Source of the DNA: Guptibacillus hwajinpoensis
GTDB lineage: Bacteria > Bacillota > Bacilli > Bacillales > Guptibacillaceae
Reading direction: 5' to 3'
DNA length: 64,000 nt
NCBI RefSeq assembly: GCF_001039475.1
Contig: NZ_LELK01000004.1
Span: forward strand, 1,207,676-1,271,675
Position 1 is the first letter of the stretch, and each line of letters begins with the position of its first letter. Below the pieces are notes generated by a model. The model saw only the letters and a list, made by a program, of their open reading frames with translations. It was not told the origin of the DNA and did no database searches. Shown piece by piece: positions 43,761 through 54,864 of this stretch. The translations under genes and the position numbers were made by a program.

Positions 43761-46700
43761 ATGGAATTTGTGCATCTTCGTGTCTACAGTGAATATAGCC
43801 TTCTCGACAGCCCAAGTCGAATTGAATCTCTTGTTAGGTCTGCGAAAGAGAAGGGATACCAGTCACTTGCCTTAACAGATAAAGGAACGATGTTTGGAAC
43901 GATTCCTTTCTATAAAGCGTGTAAAGAGCATGGGATTAAGCCTATAATTGGCCTTGATGTACGTGTTGGAGCTGGCGATAGTGGTTTATATCTGCAAGAA
44001 AGGAATTATGATAACCTTGTGTTGCTTGCTCAAAATAGTGAAGGATACGAGAATTTATTGAAAATAAGTACACTTATGCAGCATGCGGAAGGTCGAACGC
44101 CATACATAAACGAAGCAGAGCTGTTGAATTTAACTGATGGTCTAATTGCAATGTCAGGAACTGTAGATAGTAGAATTGGACAGCAGCTACTCCATGGAGA
44201 AGAAGCGGCTGCTCTACAACTTGCAACTCGCTATCAAAACGCTTTCTCACAAGGGTTCTATTTAGAAATGCAGGATCATGCCTTGCGAGAAGAAAGACAG
44301 CTGAACCACCTGATTTCTAAATTTGCAGCTGAGACGACAATTCCCCTGACAGCTACAAATGCCGTTCATTATATAAGTAAATCAGATGGTGAAGCACACG
44401 ATTGTTTAAGATGCATAGATGCAGGGCAGCGCTATGAAGAGAAAAGTAAGGTGGCCCTTCCTAATCACGAATATTATTTAACATCAATAGATGACATGAA
44501 CAGTCGCTTTAAAGGATACGAAGCAGCGCTAGAAAATACAGTACATATTGCCGAGCAATGTAAGTTGGAGCTGCCGTTTGGGGACACTCATTTGCCAGTT
44601 TACCCTGTTCCAGGTGACTTAACTGCGTTTGAGTATCTTGAAAAGATATGCCGAGAGAACCTTTCGTCTCGATATGAAAACTCTACAACACAAATTATAG
44701 AACGATTGAATTATGAGCTCTCCATTATAAATGAAATGGGATTTAACGATTACTTTTTAATTGTATGGGATTTTATGAAGTATGCACATGACAACCACAT
44801 GATTACTGGCCCTGGAAGAGGTTCTGCGGCTGGTTCACTTGTTGCATACTTACTGAACATAACGAACGTGGATCCAATTGAGCATAACCTATTATTTGAG
44901 CGATTTTTAAACCCTGAACGTGTAACAATGCCTGATATCGATATTGATTTTCCAGACGTAAGACGGGATGAAGTGATCGAGTATGTTCATAAGAAATACG
45001 GTAACAATCGGGTCGCGCAAATTGTAACATTCGGAACACTTGCAGCGAAGGCGGCAATCCGTGATGTAGGACGGGTATTAGAAGTAGATAACAAAGTTCT
45101 TGATACAATGTCTAAAGCGATCCCTTCAAGACCTGGCATGACGCTTCAACAGGCTTTAAAAGAGTCAAAAGATCTTGAAAATCTTCTTTCTTCATCTTCA
45201 GACGGAAAACGAGTTTTTGACATTGCTAGCACAATTGAAGGATTGCCACGTCATACATCTACTCACGCAGCTGGAGTTGTGATTTCTGCTGAGCCACTGA
45301 CACAGCATGTCCCCTTACTCGGTGGGCATGAGATAAGTCTGACGCAATTTCCGATGAACGATCTTGAAGAAATTGGGCTACTCAAAATGGATTTTCTTGG
45401 ACTAAGAAATTTAACATTAATCGAAGGCATATTGAATGATATCGAAGGGCAAAGCGGAGAGCGCCCAACTCTCTCAGATCTACCGATGGATGATGAAGCA
45501 ACATTTCAAATTCTTCAACAGGGGGATACTACAGGTGTTTTTCAACTAGAATCAGACGGCATGCGTCAAGTATTACGTAGATTGAAACCGACAGAATTTG
45601 AAGACATCGTAGCAGTGAATGCGCTCTATCGCCCTGGTCCAATGGAAAATATTCCGTTATTTATTTCAGGAAAACACGGAGAGAGAGCTGTCGATTACCT
45701 TCACCCTGACCTTAAGCCGATTTTGAAATCAACATACGGTGTCATTGTCTATCAAGAACAAATTATGCAAATTGCTTCAAAACTAGCAGGATTTTCACTT
45801 GGAGAAGCAGATCTTTTACGACGCGCAGTTTCAAAGAAAAAGCGAGAGGTACTCGAATCAGAAAGAGAGCACTTCGTAAATGGGTGTATAGCAAAAGGAT
45901 ATCCTAGTGAAACAGCTCTAAAAGTCTATGAGTATATTGTGCGTTTTGCTGATTATGGATTTAATAGAAGTCACGCCGTTGCTTATAGTGTTATTGCATA
46001 TCAACTAGCGTATTTAAAAGCTAACTATTCACGCTACTTCTTCTCCAGTCTTTTAACTTCAGCGATTGGAAACCAGGACAAATTGTCGGTCTATTTAACT
46101 GAATCTAGACAAAAGGGCATTACCATTCTTCCACCATCTATCAATCAAAGTTTCGAGACTTTTACGGTTGAAGAAGATGGTCTGCGTTTTGGATTGCTAC
46201 CCATCAAAAATGTTGGTAGAAATGCGATTCAAGAAGTTATTGCTAAACGCAGTGAATCTTCCTACAAAAGCTTATTTGAATTGTGTGCAAGAATTTCATT
46301 AAAGATTGTCAATAAGCGAGCGTTAGAATCTATGATATTTGCCGGATGCATGGATGAATTTAACGTGAGCCGATCGTCTATGCTTGCATCTCTTGAAGGG
46401 GCAATGAACTACGGTGCTGAGCAAAGCGAACAAGCAGGATTTTTTCTTGATCGAGAAGTTGAACCTGCCTATGAAAGTGTTCCTCCTTTTGAAGAAAAGG
46501 AAATGCTTGCCTTTGAGCAAGAAGCCATTGGATTCTATTTAACAGCACATCCGATCGACCCTTATTTAGAGAACCTTAAAGGATACCAACGAACCGTCAT
46601 TGTGGATGCTCATAAGACTTCAGATCGTGAACCATTACGAATTGCAGCTCAGGTAAAGAAAGCGAGAAGTATCCGTACGAAAAAAGGACAAATGATGGCA

Positions 46701-47126
46701 TTCGTTACGTTTGAAGATGAAACAGAAGAAATGGAAGGCGTTGTGTTCCCTGATGTTTGGGAGAAAACGTCAAGCGTATTAGAAAAAGGCGAGTTCGTAT
46801 ATGTTGATGGTTTGTCTCAAAAAAGAAATGATCAAACCAATATTATTGTTTCAAGGGCTATGAAATTAAAAGACATATCACCAAAGATAACGAAAAAAAC
46901 GCTTTTTCTGAAAATAGAGCAGGAACACCACGATAAAGGTATTCTGAATAAGGTTAAACAAGTACTTAAGGAAAGCCCTGGTGATACACCTGTCGTAATC
47001 TATTATAGCGAGACACAAAAAACCGTTAAGCTAGGCAAAGAGTGGCTTGTTAACGCTGATTCTCCGTCCTTAACAAAGTTAAGAGAGTTACTAGGTGAAG
47101 CAAATGTTGTAAAAAAGACGTCATGA
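43761..47126 (+). CDS. dnaE: DNA polymerase III alpha subunit DnaE
   Basis: Replicative C-family polymerase. In Bacillus, DnaE extends primers before hand-off to PolC. The 1121-residue protein has an N-terminal PHP domain (HLRVYSEYSLLDSPSRI), palm catalytic aspartates in MPDIDIDFPD near residue 392, the YIVRFADYGFNRSHAVAYS helix-hairpin region, and a C-terminal OB fold (TKKGQMMAFVTFEDE). There is no exonuclease insertion, distinguishing it from PolC. ATG 43761 gives the family N-terminus, though its RBS (AAAGTGGG) is weak. B. subtilis DnaE is 1115 residues. Confidence 0.97.
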   Translation: MEFVHLRVYSEYSLLDSPSRIESLVRSAKEKGYQSLALTDKGTMFGTIPFYKACKEHGIKPIIGLDVRVGAGDSGLYLQERNYDNLVLLAQNSEGYENLLKISTLMQHAEGRTPYINEAELLNLTDGLIAMSGTVDSRIGQQLLHGEEAAALQLATRYQNAFSQGFYLEMQDHALREERQLNHLISKFAAETTIPLTATNAVHYISKSDGEAHDCLRCIDAGQRYEEKSKVALPNHEYYLTSIDDMNSRFKGYEAALENTVHIAEQCKLELPFGDTHLPVYPVPGDLTAFEYLEKICRENLSSRYENSTTQIIERLNYELSIINEMGFNDYFLIVWDFMKYAHDNHMITGPGRGSAAGSLVAYLLNITNVDPIEHNLLFERFLNPERVTMPDIDIDFPDVRRDEVIEYVHKKYGNNRVAQIVTFGTLAAKAAIRDVGRVLEVDNKVLDTMSKAIPSRPGMTLQQALKESKDLENLLSSSSDGKRVFDIASTIEGLPRHTSTHAAGVVISAEPLTQHVPLLGGHEISLTQFPMNDLEEIGLLKMDFLGLRNLTLIEGILNDIEGQSGERPTLSDLPMDDEATFQILQQGDTTGVFQLESDGMRQVLRRLKPTEFEDIVAVNALYRPGPMENIPLFISGKHGERAVDYLHPDLKPILKSTYGVIVYQEQIMQIASKLAGFSLGEADLLRRAVSKKKREVLESEREHFVNGCIAKGYPSETALKVYEYIVRFADYGFNRSHAVAYSVIAYQLAYLKANYSRYFFSSLLTSAIGNQDKLSVYLTESRQKGITILPPSINQSFETFTVEEDGLRFGLLPIKNVGRNAIQEVIAKRSESSYKSLFELCARISLKIVNKRALESMIFAGCMDEFNVSRSSMLASLEGAMNYGAEQSEQAGFFLDREVEPAYESVPPFEEKEMLAFEQEAIGFYLTAHPIDPYLENLKGYQRTVIVDAHKTSDREPLRIAAQVKKARSIRTKKGQMMAFVTFEDETEEMEGVVFPDVWEKTSSVLEKGEFVYVDGLSQKRNDQTNIIVSRAMKLKDISPKITKKTLFLKIEQEHHDKGILNKVKQVLKESPGDTPVVIYYSETQKTVKLGKEWLVNADSPSLTKLRELLGEANVVKKTS

Positions 47127-47131
47127 AAATC

Positions 47132-47159
47132 TTTACAGCAAATGATGATTTGTTATAAT
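47132..47159 (+). promoter_or_regulatory. Promoter of the malic enzyme gene
   Basis: TTTACA (47132-47137), 16-base spacer, perfect TATAAT (47154-47159). The start would be near 47166, five bases before the palindromic operator. Confidence 0.75.
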
Positions 47160-47170
47160 GGTGAAAATAG

Positions 47171-47185
47171 AGTGGTCTGACCACT
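47171..47185 (+). promoter_or_regulatory. FadR/GntR-type operator in the malic enzyme promoter
   Basis: The perfect palindrome AGTGGTC-T-GACCACT contains TGGTC-N-GACCA, the core recognised by many FadR-subfamily GntR regulators. It begins about 5 bases after the expected start of transcription, a position for repression. A FadR-subfamily GntR gene lies directly downstream of the malic enzyme gene (48633). Confidence 0.6.
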
Positions 47186-47250
47186 GCCCAAATGTGCTAG
47201 GGAAAATATCATAATCTAATAATGCTTCTGAAAAAAGGAGAGTGGGTTTA

Positions 47251-48495
47251 TTGTCCATTACAAGAGAAGAAGCTCTACATATTCATCGCGTGAGACAGGG
47301 AAAGCTAGAATCAAAGTCTAAAGTACCAGTTCGAAATGCAACAGATTTGAGCCTTGCTTATTCACCGGGAGTTGCTGAGCCATGTAAAGAAATTTATGAT
47401 GACAAGAATAAAGTTTATGAATATACAATGAAAGGCAACATGGTGGCAGTTGTGTCCGACGGGACAGCAGTTCTTGGGCTTGGAAATATTGGTCCAGAGG
47501 CAGCACTTCCAGTAATGGAAGGGAAAGCGGTACTTTTCAAAAGTTTTGCGGGTGTAGATGCATTTCCGATCTGCTTAAATACAACTGATGTAGATCAAAT
47601 TGTTCAAACCGTTAAGTTGATGGAACCTACTTTTGGTGGGATTAACCTTGAAGACATTGCTGCACCAAATTGTTTTGTCATTGAGGAACGTCTCAAAAAA
47701 GAAACAAATATACCAATCTTTCATGATGATCAACACGGTACGGCGATCGTGACCGTTGCTGGTCTTGTGAATGCACTTAAATTATCTGATAAAAAAATGA
47801 GTGAAATAAAGGTTGTTATTAACGGGGCTGGAGCAGCTGGAATTGCCATTATCAAACTACTGAATCGTTTTGGTGTCAAGGACATTATCATGTGTGATTC
47901 AAAAGGTGCTATCTATGAAGGTCGTTCATACGGAATGAATGACGTGAAGGCTGAAGTAGCAAAATATACGAATCGCGATAAAGCAGAGGGCTCGTTAAAA
48001 GAAGTGATTGCTGATATGGACGTGTTTATTGGTGTTTCTGTTGAAGGAGCATTAACGAAAGAAATGGTCCAATCAATGAATGTAGAACCGATTATTTTCG
48101 CCATGGCCAATCCTAATCCAGAAATTATGCCTGATGATGCACGAGAAGCGGGTGCTAGAGTCATTGGAACAGGACGTTCGGACTTTCCAAACCAAATAAA
48201 CAATGTTCTTGCATTCCCAGGTATATTCAGAGGTGCGCTAGATGTTCGTGCAACACATATTAATGAAGATATGAAGGTTGCTGCTGTTCATGCTATCGCT
48301 GACTTAGTTGCAGAAGAAGACCTCAATTCAGATTATGTAATCCCTGCTCCATTTGATCCACGAGTAGCACCTGCTGTCGCAGCGAGCGTAGCAAAGGCAG
48401 CAATGGAGACTGGAGTAGCACGTATAAACGTAGACCCTGAAGCTGTTAAAGAAAAAACGCGTTCTCTTGCTATTATTGAAGAAGATAACGAGTAA
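47251..48495 (+). CDS. NAD(P)-dependent malic enzyme (YtsJ-like)
   Basis: Oxidative decarboxylation of malate to pyruvate with formation of NADPH. The 414-residue protein is a short-type bacterial malic enzyme: AYSPGVAEPC, YTMKGNMVAVVSDGTAVLGLGNIGPEA, catalytic-region KAVLFKSFAGVDAFP, FHDDQHGTAIV and Rossmann INGAGAAGIAI. B. subtilis YtsJ, in the same location before accD, is the main NADPH-producing malic enzyme. The TTG at 47251 is chosen over GTG 47242 because AAAGGAG ends at 47240. The product MSITREEALHIH aligns with the family start. A TGGTC-N-GACCA operator suggests GntR control. Confidence 0.93.
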   Translation: MSITREEALHIHRVRQGKLESKSKVPVRNATDLSLAYSPGVAEPCKEIYDDKNKVYEYTMKGNMVAVVSDGTAVLGLGNIGPEAALPVMEGKAVLFKSFAGVDAFPICLNTTDVDQIVQTVKLMEPTFGGINLEDIAAPNCFVIEERLKKETNIPIFHDDQHGTAIVTVAGLVNALKLSDKKMSEIKVVINGAGAAGIAIIKLLNRFGVKDIIMCDSKGAIYEGRSYGMNDVKAEVAKYTNRDKAEGSLKEVIADMDVFIGVSVEGALTKEMVQSMNVEPIIFAMANPNPEIMPDDAREAGARVIGTGRSDFPNQINNVLAFPGIFRGALDVRATHINEDMKVAAVHAIADLVAEEDLNSDYVIPAPFDPRVAPAVAASVAKAAMETGVARINVDPEAVKEKTRSLAIIEEDNE

Positions 48496-48526
48496 GTGGG
48501 GAAGAGTTTGACTTTCTCACTTTTTT
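48494..48526 (+). terminator. Terminator after the malic enzyme gene
   Basis: AAGTGGGGAA (48494-48503) pairs with TTTCTCACTT (48513-48522) with two G-U pairs, followed by a T run to 48526. It overlaps the stop codon. Confidence 0.75.
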
Positions 48527-48632
48527 CTTGCGGTTCAAGTACAGAGTTACTTTGTAAAAGACGAATGAAAGATCTGTTTGGAACAAAGATGGCGAATGAT
48601 TGGTTAGGGATAGGAAAGGGTGTTGATTTTCT

Positions 48633-49280
48633 ATGACAACCCAGAGAAAAGTTTATCAGGATATCCTTCAGAAGATTAAAGCGATTATTTACAATGATGG
48701 TTTGCAGACAGGTGATAAGCTCCCTTCAGAAAGGGAGCTTTCTGAACGCTTAAATGCCGGGAGATCTTCTGTCAGAGAAGCATTAAGATCGATGGAGATG
48801 CTTGGTCTCATTGAAACGAGACGAGGCGAAGGTACATTTATAGCAAATGCAAAAGATCATCGATTAGTTGAAGTTATCGCTTCTTTTATTCTTAAAGACA
48901 CGAAGTCTAGAGAAGATCTACTAGAAACTAGAAAGCTAATCGAAAAAGACATTCTTAGAGTAGCTTGTGAACGAATATCAGATGAATATCTTTTGCGATT
49001 AAGAACTATGATGGAACATAAGGACAACTCTTCAGAAGGGGAGATCTTCTCTACTGAATTTGATACAGCTTTCTTTCGAATCATTGTTTCATCCACCGGA
49101 AACTATTTATTAATGAGATTATGGAGCGAGCTTGCAGATTATCACCAGACAATCTGGCATCATCTAACATTTCGTCCATCTATTTATTATAAGCAACTCA
49201 TTGAAGCACTTTCTATTAAAGACCAGGAGAAAGCCATACGACTATTAGACAAGTATGAAATGAAAAGAACGGATGAATAA
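48633..49280 (+). CDS. GntR-family regulator, FadR subfamily
   Basis: A 215-residue DNA-binding regulator. The N-terminal GntR winged helix runs from about 5 to 72 (GDKLPSERELSERLNAGRSSVREALRSMEMLGLIETRRGEGTFI, quoted here by its ends), and the C-terminal FCD-type ligand domain from 80 to 210. The FCD metal-ligand histidines are only partly visible (ADYHQTIWHHLT). The gene lies between malic enzyme and accDA, and the operator upstream of the malic enzyme gene fits its family. The likely job is control of malate/NADPH and fatty acid supply; the effector is unknown. Confidence 0.88.
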   Translation: MTTQRKVYQDILQKIKAIIYNDGLQTGDKLPSERELSERLNAGRSSVREALRSMEMLGLIETRRGEGTFIANAKDHRLVEVIASFILKDTKSREDLLETRKLIEKDILRVACERISDEYLLRLRTMMEHKDNSSEGEIFSTEFDTAFFRIIVSSTGNYLLMRLWSELADYHQTIWHHLTFRPSIYYKQLIEALSIKDQEKAIRLLDKYEMKRTDE

Positions 49281-49316
49281 ACAACATGATTTAAATGGTG
49301 AAAGGGATGGTCAACA

Positions 49317-50174
49317 TTGTTAAAGGATTTATTCAATAAAAAGAAAAAGTATGCGACGGTTCCCTCCGATAAAATAAAACAGGATGTTCCGGAAGGCATT
49401 ATGACGAAATGTCCTAGCTGCAAAAGTATTATTTATACGAAGGAACTCGAAAAATCACATAAAGTATGTGTGAAGTGTGGGTATCATCACCAAATGTCTG
49501 CTCCAGAACGGTTAAAGAATACGCTTGATGAGGGATCGTTTAAGGAACTGGATGCTGATATGATTTCTGAGAACCCCCTTTCTTTTCCAGACTACGTCGA
49601 ACGTCTCGAGAAAGATCAAAAGAAATCTTCTCTTAATGAAGCTGTTGTGACAGGTGAAGGAACGATCGATGGATATCGAACAGCAATCGCTGTTATGGAT
49701 TCTCGTTTTCGTATGGGGAGTATGGGGTCAGTAGTTGGTGAGAAAATCACGAGAGCAATTGAACACGCTGATAAAGAGAAGATACCTTTCATTATCTTCA
49801 CTGCGTCAGGTGGTGCACGTATGCAGGAAGGTGTCTTGAGCCTTATGCAAATGGCGAAATCAAGCGTTGCCCTAAAGCGGTTCAGCGACCGTGGAGGACT
49901 GTTCATTTCAATCATGACACATCCAACAACAGGTGGAGTTTCTGCTAGTTTTGCTTCAGTGGGTGATTTTAATTTTGCAGAACCAAAGGCATTAATCGGA
50001 TTTGCAGGTAGACGTATTATTGAGCAAACAATACGTGAAGACCTTCCAGAGGATTTTCAAACAGCAGAATTCCTCTTGCATCACGGACAGCTTGATCGCG
50101 TCATCCACCGTGCTGATATGAAGAAGACGCTTTGTAAAGTATTAATGATTCATGGAAATAGGGGTGAGAAATAA
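49317..50174 (+). CDS. accD: Acetyl-CoA carboxylase carboxyltransferase, beta subunit
   Basis: With AccA, transfers carboxyl from carboxybiotin to acetyl-CoA, giving malonyl-CoA for fatty acid synthesis. The 285-residue protein has an N-terminal zinc ribbon (CPSCK near residue 32 and CVKCGYH near 51) and the crotonase-like carboxyltransferase fold with [12 protein letters not shown] and [16 protein letters not shown] at 49317 after AAAGGGATGG. Its stop overlaps the accA start by one base (TAATG), so the two are translationally coupled. It lies 36 bases after the GntR gene. Confidence 0.97.
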   Translation: MLKDLFNKKKKYATVPSDKIKQDVPEGIMTKCPSCKSIIYTKELEKSHKVCVKCGYHHQMSAPERLKNTLDEGSFKELDADMISENPLSFPDYVERLEKDQKKSSLNEAVVTGEGTIDGYRTAIAVMDSRFRMGSMGSVVGEKITRAIEHADKEKIPFIIFTASGGARMQEGVLSLMQMAKSSVALKRFSDRGGLFISIMTHPTTGGVSASFASVGDFNFAEPKALIGFAGRRIIEQTIREDLPEDFQTAEFLLHHGQLDRVIHRADMKKTLCKVLMIHGNRGEK

Positions 50175-51151
50175 TGGCACAACGCCTTGATTTTGAACGA
50201 CCACTTCAAGAGCTTGAAGACAAAATTGCTGAACTTAATTCCTTTATGGAAGAGAAAAACGTTGATCTAACTGATGAGGTTTCACGTTTACAGAAAAGAC
50301 TTTCCAAAATGGAAGAAGAAATATATGAGAACCTCACAGCTTGGAACCGTGTGCAACTTGCTCGTCATCCAGAACGCCCGACTACTTATGACTACATTGA
50401 CCGTATTTTTCAAGACTTTCTTGAGTTACACGGTGATCGTCTTTTCGGTGATGATGAAGCGATAGTTGGAGGTATTGCAACGTTTGAAGGAAAGCCTGTG
50501 ACGGTAATAGGTCATCAAAGAGGTAAAGACACGAAGGAAAATTTACGAAGAAATTTTGGTATGCCTCATCCAGAAGGATATCGTAAAGCGCTTCGCCTGA
50601 TGAAACAGGCGGAGAAATTCAATCGTCCAGTTGTATTCTTGTTAGATACAAAAGGGGCATTCCCTGGTAAAGCAGCAGAAGAAAGAGGGCAAAGTGAAGC
50701 GATTGCTAGAAACCTGATAGAAATGGCTGGATTAACTGTACCGATTATCTGCATGGTTATAGGTGAAGGTGCAAGTGGAGGGGCTCTAGCTATTGGTGTA
50801 GGGAATCACGTTCACATGCTTGAGAATTCTTGGTACTCTGTTATATCTCCAGAAGGAGCTGCGGCGCTTCTTTGGAAAGATTCAGGACTTGCACAGCAAG
50901 CTGCCGATACGATGAAGATCACAGCGCCTGATTTGAAAGAGCTTAATGTGATCGATGAGATCATACCAGAAGTAAAAGGTGGGGCACATCGTAATGTAGA
51001 AGAGCAAGCCAAGTCGATCCAACAGGCACTTTCCAAATCGCTTGAAGAATTGACACAACTTACCAAAGATGAGCTTGTTCTGCATCGCTATGAAAAATAC
51101 AGAAATATTGGACAATATACGTTTGTAACCGATACCATTGGCTTAAAATAA
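50174..51151 (+). CDS. accA: Acetyl-CoA carboxylase carboxyltransferase, alpha subunit
   Basis: Partner of AccD in the carboxyltransferase complex. The 325-residue protein starts with a helical [19 protein letters not shown] region and carries the fold's [36 protein letters not shown] and [14 protein letters not shown] motifs. Length is usual for the family. A strong terminator follows, ending the accDA (and possibly GntR-accDA) transcript. Confidence 0.97.
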   Translation: MAQRLDFERPLQELEDKIAELNSFMEEKNVDLTDEVSRLQKRLSKMEEEIYENLTAWNRVQLARHPERPTTYDYIDRIFQDFLELHGDRLFGDDEAIVGGIATFEGKPVTVIGHQRGKDTKENLRRNFGMPHPEGYRKALRLMKQAEKFNRPVVFLLDTKGAFPGKAAEERGQSEAIARNLIEMAGLTVPIICMVIGEGASGGALAIGVGNHVHMLENSWYSVISPEGAAALLWKDSGLAQQAADTMKITAPDLKELNVIDEIIPEVKGGAHRNVEEQAKSIQQALSKSLEELTQLTKDELVLHRYEKYRNIGQYTFVTDTIGLK

Positions 51152-51153
51152 GG

Positions 51154-51188
51154 AAAGTGCTTTCTCAAAAAAGAGAAAGCACTTTTTT
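51154..51188 (+). terminator. Terminator after accA
   Basis: AAAGTGCTTTCTC / GAGAAAGCACTTT stem, A-rich loop, T tail. Confidence 0.92.
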
Positions 51189-51205
51189 ACGAGCTAGCTT
51201 AGCTA

Positions 51206-51234
51206 TTGTATTAAACGGTTGTATTTGATATTTT
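51206..51234 (+). promoter_or_regulatory. Promoter of pfkA
   Basis: TTGTAT (51206-51211), 17-base spacer, TATTTT (51229-51234), about 33 bases before the pfkA start. Confidence 0.5.
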
Positions 51235-51260
51235 AGTAACACAAAGAATTAATGAGGTGA

Positions 51261-52226
<966 letters not shown>

Positions 52227-52243
52227 TAGTTAGAACGTTGGTT

Positions 52244-52264
52244 CACCCCTTCGAGTAAGGGGTG
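52244..52264 (+). other. Hairpin between pfkA and pyk
   Basis: CACCCCTT / AAGGGGTG with a 5-base loop and no following T run. It may mark RNA processing or partial termination between the two glycolytic genes. Confidence 0.5.
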
Positions 52265-52350
52265 TATCGTAATGTCTTAATTTATATTGTATAACAGTCA
52301 TCTATTGATGAAAACTAAGCGAAGAATAGCTTTTAGGAGGAGACAGGCCC

Positions 52351-54105
52351 ATGCGTAAATCGAAAATCGTCTGTACGATAGGACCAGCAAGTGAGGATGC
52401 ACAAACACTAGAAAAATTAATTCAAGCAGGTATGAATGTTGCACGTCTTAATTTCTCACACGGTGATTTTGAAGAACATGGTGCACGTATTAAGACGATC
52501 CGTTCTGTAGCAGAAAAGCTAGGCAAGAACGTAGCAATTCTTCTTGATACAAAAGGACCAGAAATTCGTACTAACACAATGGAAAACGGCGGCATTGACC
52601 TTGTAGCAGGTCAGCAGCTAATTGTTTCAATGGAAGAAGTACTTGGTACAACTGAAAAGATTTCAGTAACTTATCCTGATCTTGTAAATGATGTACATGT
52701 AGGATCTAAGATTCTACTAGACGACGGCTTGATTGAGCTTGAAGTTAAAGAAGTAGGGAAGAATGAACTTTATACTGAAGTGCTTAACAACGGTACATTA
52801 AAGAATAAAAAAGGTGTTAACGTACCAAACGTTAGCGTAAACCTTCCTGGTATTACTGATAAAGATGCAGCTGATATTGAATTCGGTATTGAACAGGGTG
52901 TTGATTTCATTGCAGCATCTTTCGTACGTCGTGTTTCTGACGTTCTTGATATCCGTAAACTTCTAGAAAAGCATAAAGCAACTGACATTCAGATCATTCC
53001 TAAAATCGAAAACCGTGAAGGTGTAGATAACATTGACTCAATCCTTGAAATTTCTGACGGATTGATGGTAGCTCGTGGTGACCTTGGGGTTGAAATTCCA
53101 GCTGAAGAAGTGCCTCTTGTACAGAAGCAGCTTATTAAGAAATGTAACGCTCTTGGTAAACCTGTTATCACAGCAACACAGATGCTTGATTCTATGCAAC
53201 GTAACCCGCGTCCAACACGTGCTGAAGCAAGTGACGTAGCAAACGCTATTCTGGATGGGACAGATGCAATTATGCTATCTGGTGAAACAGCAGCTGGTTC
53301 TTATCCAGTTGAAGCAGTGCAAACGATGCATAACATTGCTTCATACACTGAAAAATCACTTAACTTCCGTGAACTTCTTTCTGTAAGAAGTAAGGAAACT
53401 GAGACAAACACGACAAATGCAATTAGTGAATCTGTTGCTCATACAGCTTATAACTTGAATGTACCAGCAATCATTACTGCTACAGAAAGCGGTCATACAG
53501 CTCGTATGATCTCTAAATATCGCCCTAAAGCACCAATTGTTGCTGTAACGAATACAGCTAGCGTATGCCGCAAGCTTGCTCTTGTATGGGGTGTACATGC
53601 TCAAGAAGGCCATAAAGTCGCAACAACAGATGAAATGCTTGAAGTAGCTGTTGATGCTTCTATTCAATCTGGTATTGTAAACCACGGTGATACGGTTGTT
53701 ATTACAGCGGGAGTACCGGTTGGAGAATCAGGTACAACGAACTTGATGAAAGTACATGTCATTGGTGACATTCTTGCAAAAGCACAGGGAATCGGTAGAA
53801 CATCGACTTCTGGAAAGATTGCCATCGCAAGAACAGCTGAAGAAGCAATTGAAAAAGCTGACGCAGATACGATTCTTGTAACAATCGCTTCTGACAAAGA
53901 TATGGTTCCTGCACTCGAGAAAGCAGCTGGACTTATTACAGAAGAAGGCGGTCTTACTTGCCATGCAGCTGTTGTTGGATTAAGCCTTGGACTTCCAGTT
54001 ATTGTTGGCCTTGAAAATGCAACAACTCTCTTTGAAGAAGGTCAGCAAGTTACTCTAGATGCTACAACAGGCATTGTTTATAACGGCAAAACAAGTATTT
54101 TATAA
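52351..54105 (+). CDS. pyk: Pyruvate kinase with C-terminal PEP-utilizing domain
   Basis: Final step of glycolysis: PEP and ADP to pyruvate and ATP. The 584-residue protein has the catalytic barrel ([56 protein letters not shown]) and a C-terminal extension of about 110 residues homologous to the PEP-synthase phosphohistidine domain ([21 protein letters not shown]). The extension is usual in Bacillus and Geobacillus enzymes. RBS TAGGAGGAG. A perfect-stem terminator follows. Confidence 0.98.
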   Translation: MRKSKIVCTIGPASEDAQTLEKLIQAGMNVARLNFSHGDFEEHGARIKTIRSVAEKLGKNVAILLDTKGPEIRTNTMENGGIDLVAGQQLIVSMEEVLGTTEKISVTYPDLVNDVHVGSKILLDDGLIELEVKEVGKNELYTEVLNNGTLKNKKGVNVPNVSVNLPGITDKDAADIEFGIEQGVDFIAASFVRRVSDVLDIRKLLEKHKATDIQIIPKIENREGVDNIDSILEISDGLMVARGDLGVEIPAEEVPLVQKQLIKKCNALGKPVITATQMLDSMQRNPRPTRAEASDVANAILDGTDAIMLSGETAAGSYPVEAVQTMHNIASYTEKSLNFRELLSVRSKETETNTTNAISESVAHTAYNLNVPAIITATESGHTARMISKYRPKAPIVAVTNTASVCRKLALVWGVHAQEGHKVATTDEMLEVAVDASIQSGIVNHGDTVVITAGVPVGESGTTNLMKVHVIGDILAKAQGIGRTSTSGKIAIARTAEEAIEKADADTILVTIASDKDMVPALEKAAGLITEEGGLTCHAAVVGLSLGLPVIVGLENATTLFEEGQQVTLDATTGIVYNGKTSIL

Positions 54106-54118
54106 AATAGAGTTATTT

Positions 54119-54150
54119 AAAAGGCTGTCGATTAATCGACAGCCTTTTAT
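54119..54150 (+). terminator. Terminator after pyk
   Basis: AAAAGGCTGTCGATT / AATCGACAGCCTTTT, a continuous 15-bp inverted repeat with a T-rich end. Confidence 0.85.
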
Positions 54151-54213
54151 CTTACAGAAACGAATAGATCTATGAAATGATAAGTCGATTGATGATTACA
54201 TAATGCGTGTTGG

Positions 54214-54242
54214 TTCGAAAAGAAGTAAATATCGCGTATAAT
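54214..54242 (+). promoter_or_regulatory. Promoter of fxsA
   Basis: TTCGAA (54214-54219), 17-base spacer, perfect TATAAT (54237-54242), about 47 bases before the start codon. Confidence 0.65.
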
Positions 54243-54288
54243 AGAGGTAACGGGAAGAGTACCCGATTATGATTGAGGGAGCTTTCAT

Positions 54289-54681
54289 ATGTTTCGAATA
54301 TTATTACTGTTTATTATAATTGTACCAGCTCTAGAGATTGCCCTTTTGCTTTTATCAGGAAGAACGCTTGGTCTTCTTCCAACGGTTCTACTCATTATTA
54401 GCACCGGAGTGCTTGGAGCCTGGCTTGCTCGAAGAGAAGGATCGGAAGCTATTCAGAAAGTGAATCGTCAAATGCAAACCGGTCAGATGCCGGGTGATGC
54501 GATTCTTGATGGGTTATGTATCCTGATCGGTGGTGTTGTGCTACTAACTCCCGGTTTTATTACAGATGCAGTAGGTTTCTTACTTCTTATTCCAGCAACT
54601 AGAAAGCCATTCAAACGCTGGATGTTGACATTCATTGAACGCAAAATGAAAAATGGACAGTTTATGTTTATTAGAAGATAA
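54289..54681 (+). CDS. fxsA: FxsA-family membrane protein
   Basis: A 130-residue protein with three or four hydrophobic segments and the FxsA-family pattern: PALEIALLLLSGRTLG, STGVLGAWLARREG and DGLCILIGGVVLLTPGFITDAVGFLLLIP. In E. coli, FxsA overproduction relieves exclusion of phage T7 by the F-plasmid protein PifA; its native role in Bacillus is unknown. The RBS TTGAGGGAG precedes the ATG. Location after pyk is conserved among Bacillaceae. Confidence 0.9.
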   Translation: MFRILLLFIIIVPALEIALLLLSGRTLGLLPTVLLIISTGVLGAWLARREGSEAIQKVNRQMQTGQMPGDAILDGLCILIGGVVLLTPGFITDAVGFLLLIPATRKPFKRWMLTFIERKMKNGQFMFIRR

Positions 54682-54735
54682 GGATATTAGGATATTTTCG
54701 ATTGGGGTTTTGAATGAAAGTAATTGCACATCAAA

Positions 54736-54864
54736 GTTGATTGGAGCGGAAGGTGCTCGACTCCTGCGGGACTAGCGGGACAGGTGAGACCCCGCAGGAG
54801 CGTTAGCGACGTGGAGGCTCACCGCCCGCCCCGCGGAAAGCGAGCACCTGGAGCGGAAATCAAC
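54736..54864 (+). repeat. GC-rich palindromic repeat, copy C (core only)
   Basis: Matches the core of copies A and B: GGAGCGGAA at 54743, GTGCTCG, CCTGCGGGACTAGCGGGACA, the complementary CCCGCAGG arm, GGTGAG/CTCACC, CGAGCAC and a second GGAGCGGAA ending near 54858. The ends GTTGATT / AATCAAC are inverted. The outer AGGCTCTTTTC ends are missing. The outer arms have changed together (TGCTCG with an adjacent G, paired with CGAGCAC), which points to selection for pairing or intra-element conversion. No gene is encoded. Confidence 0.85.
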
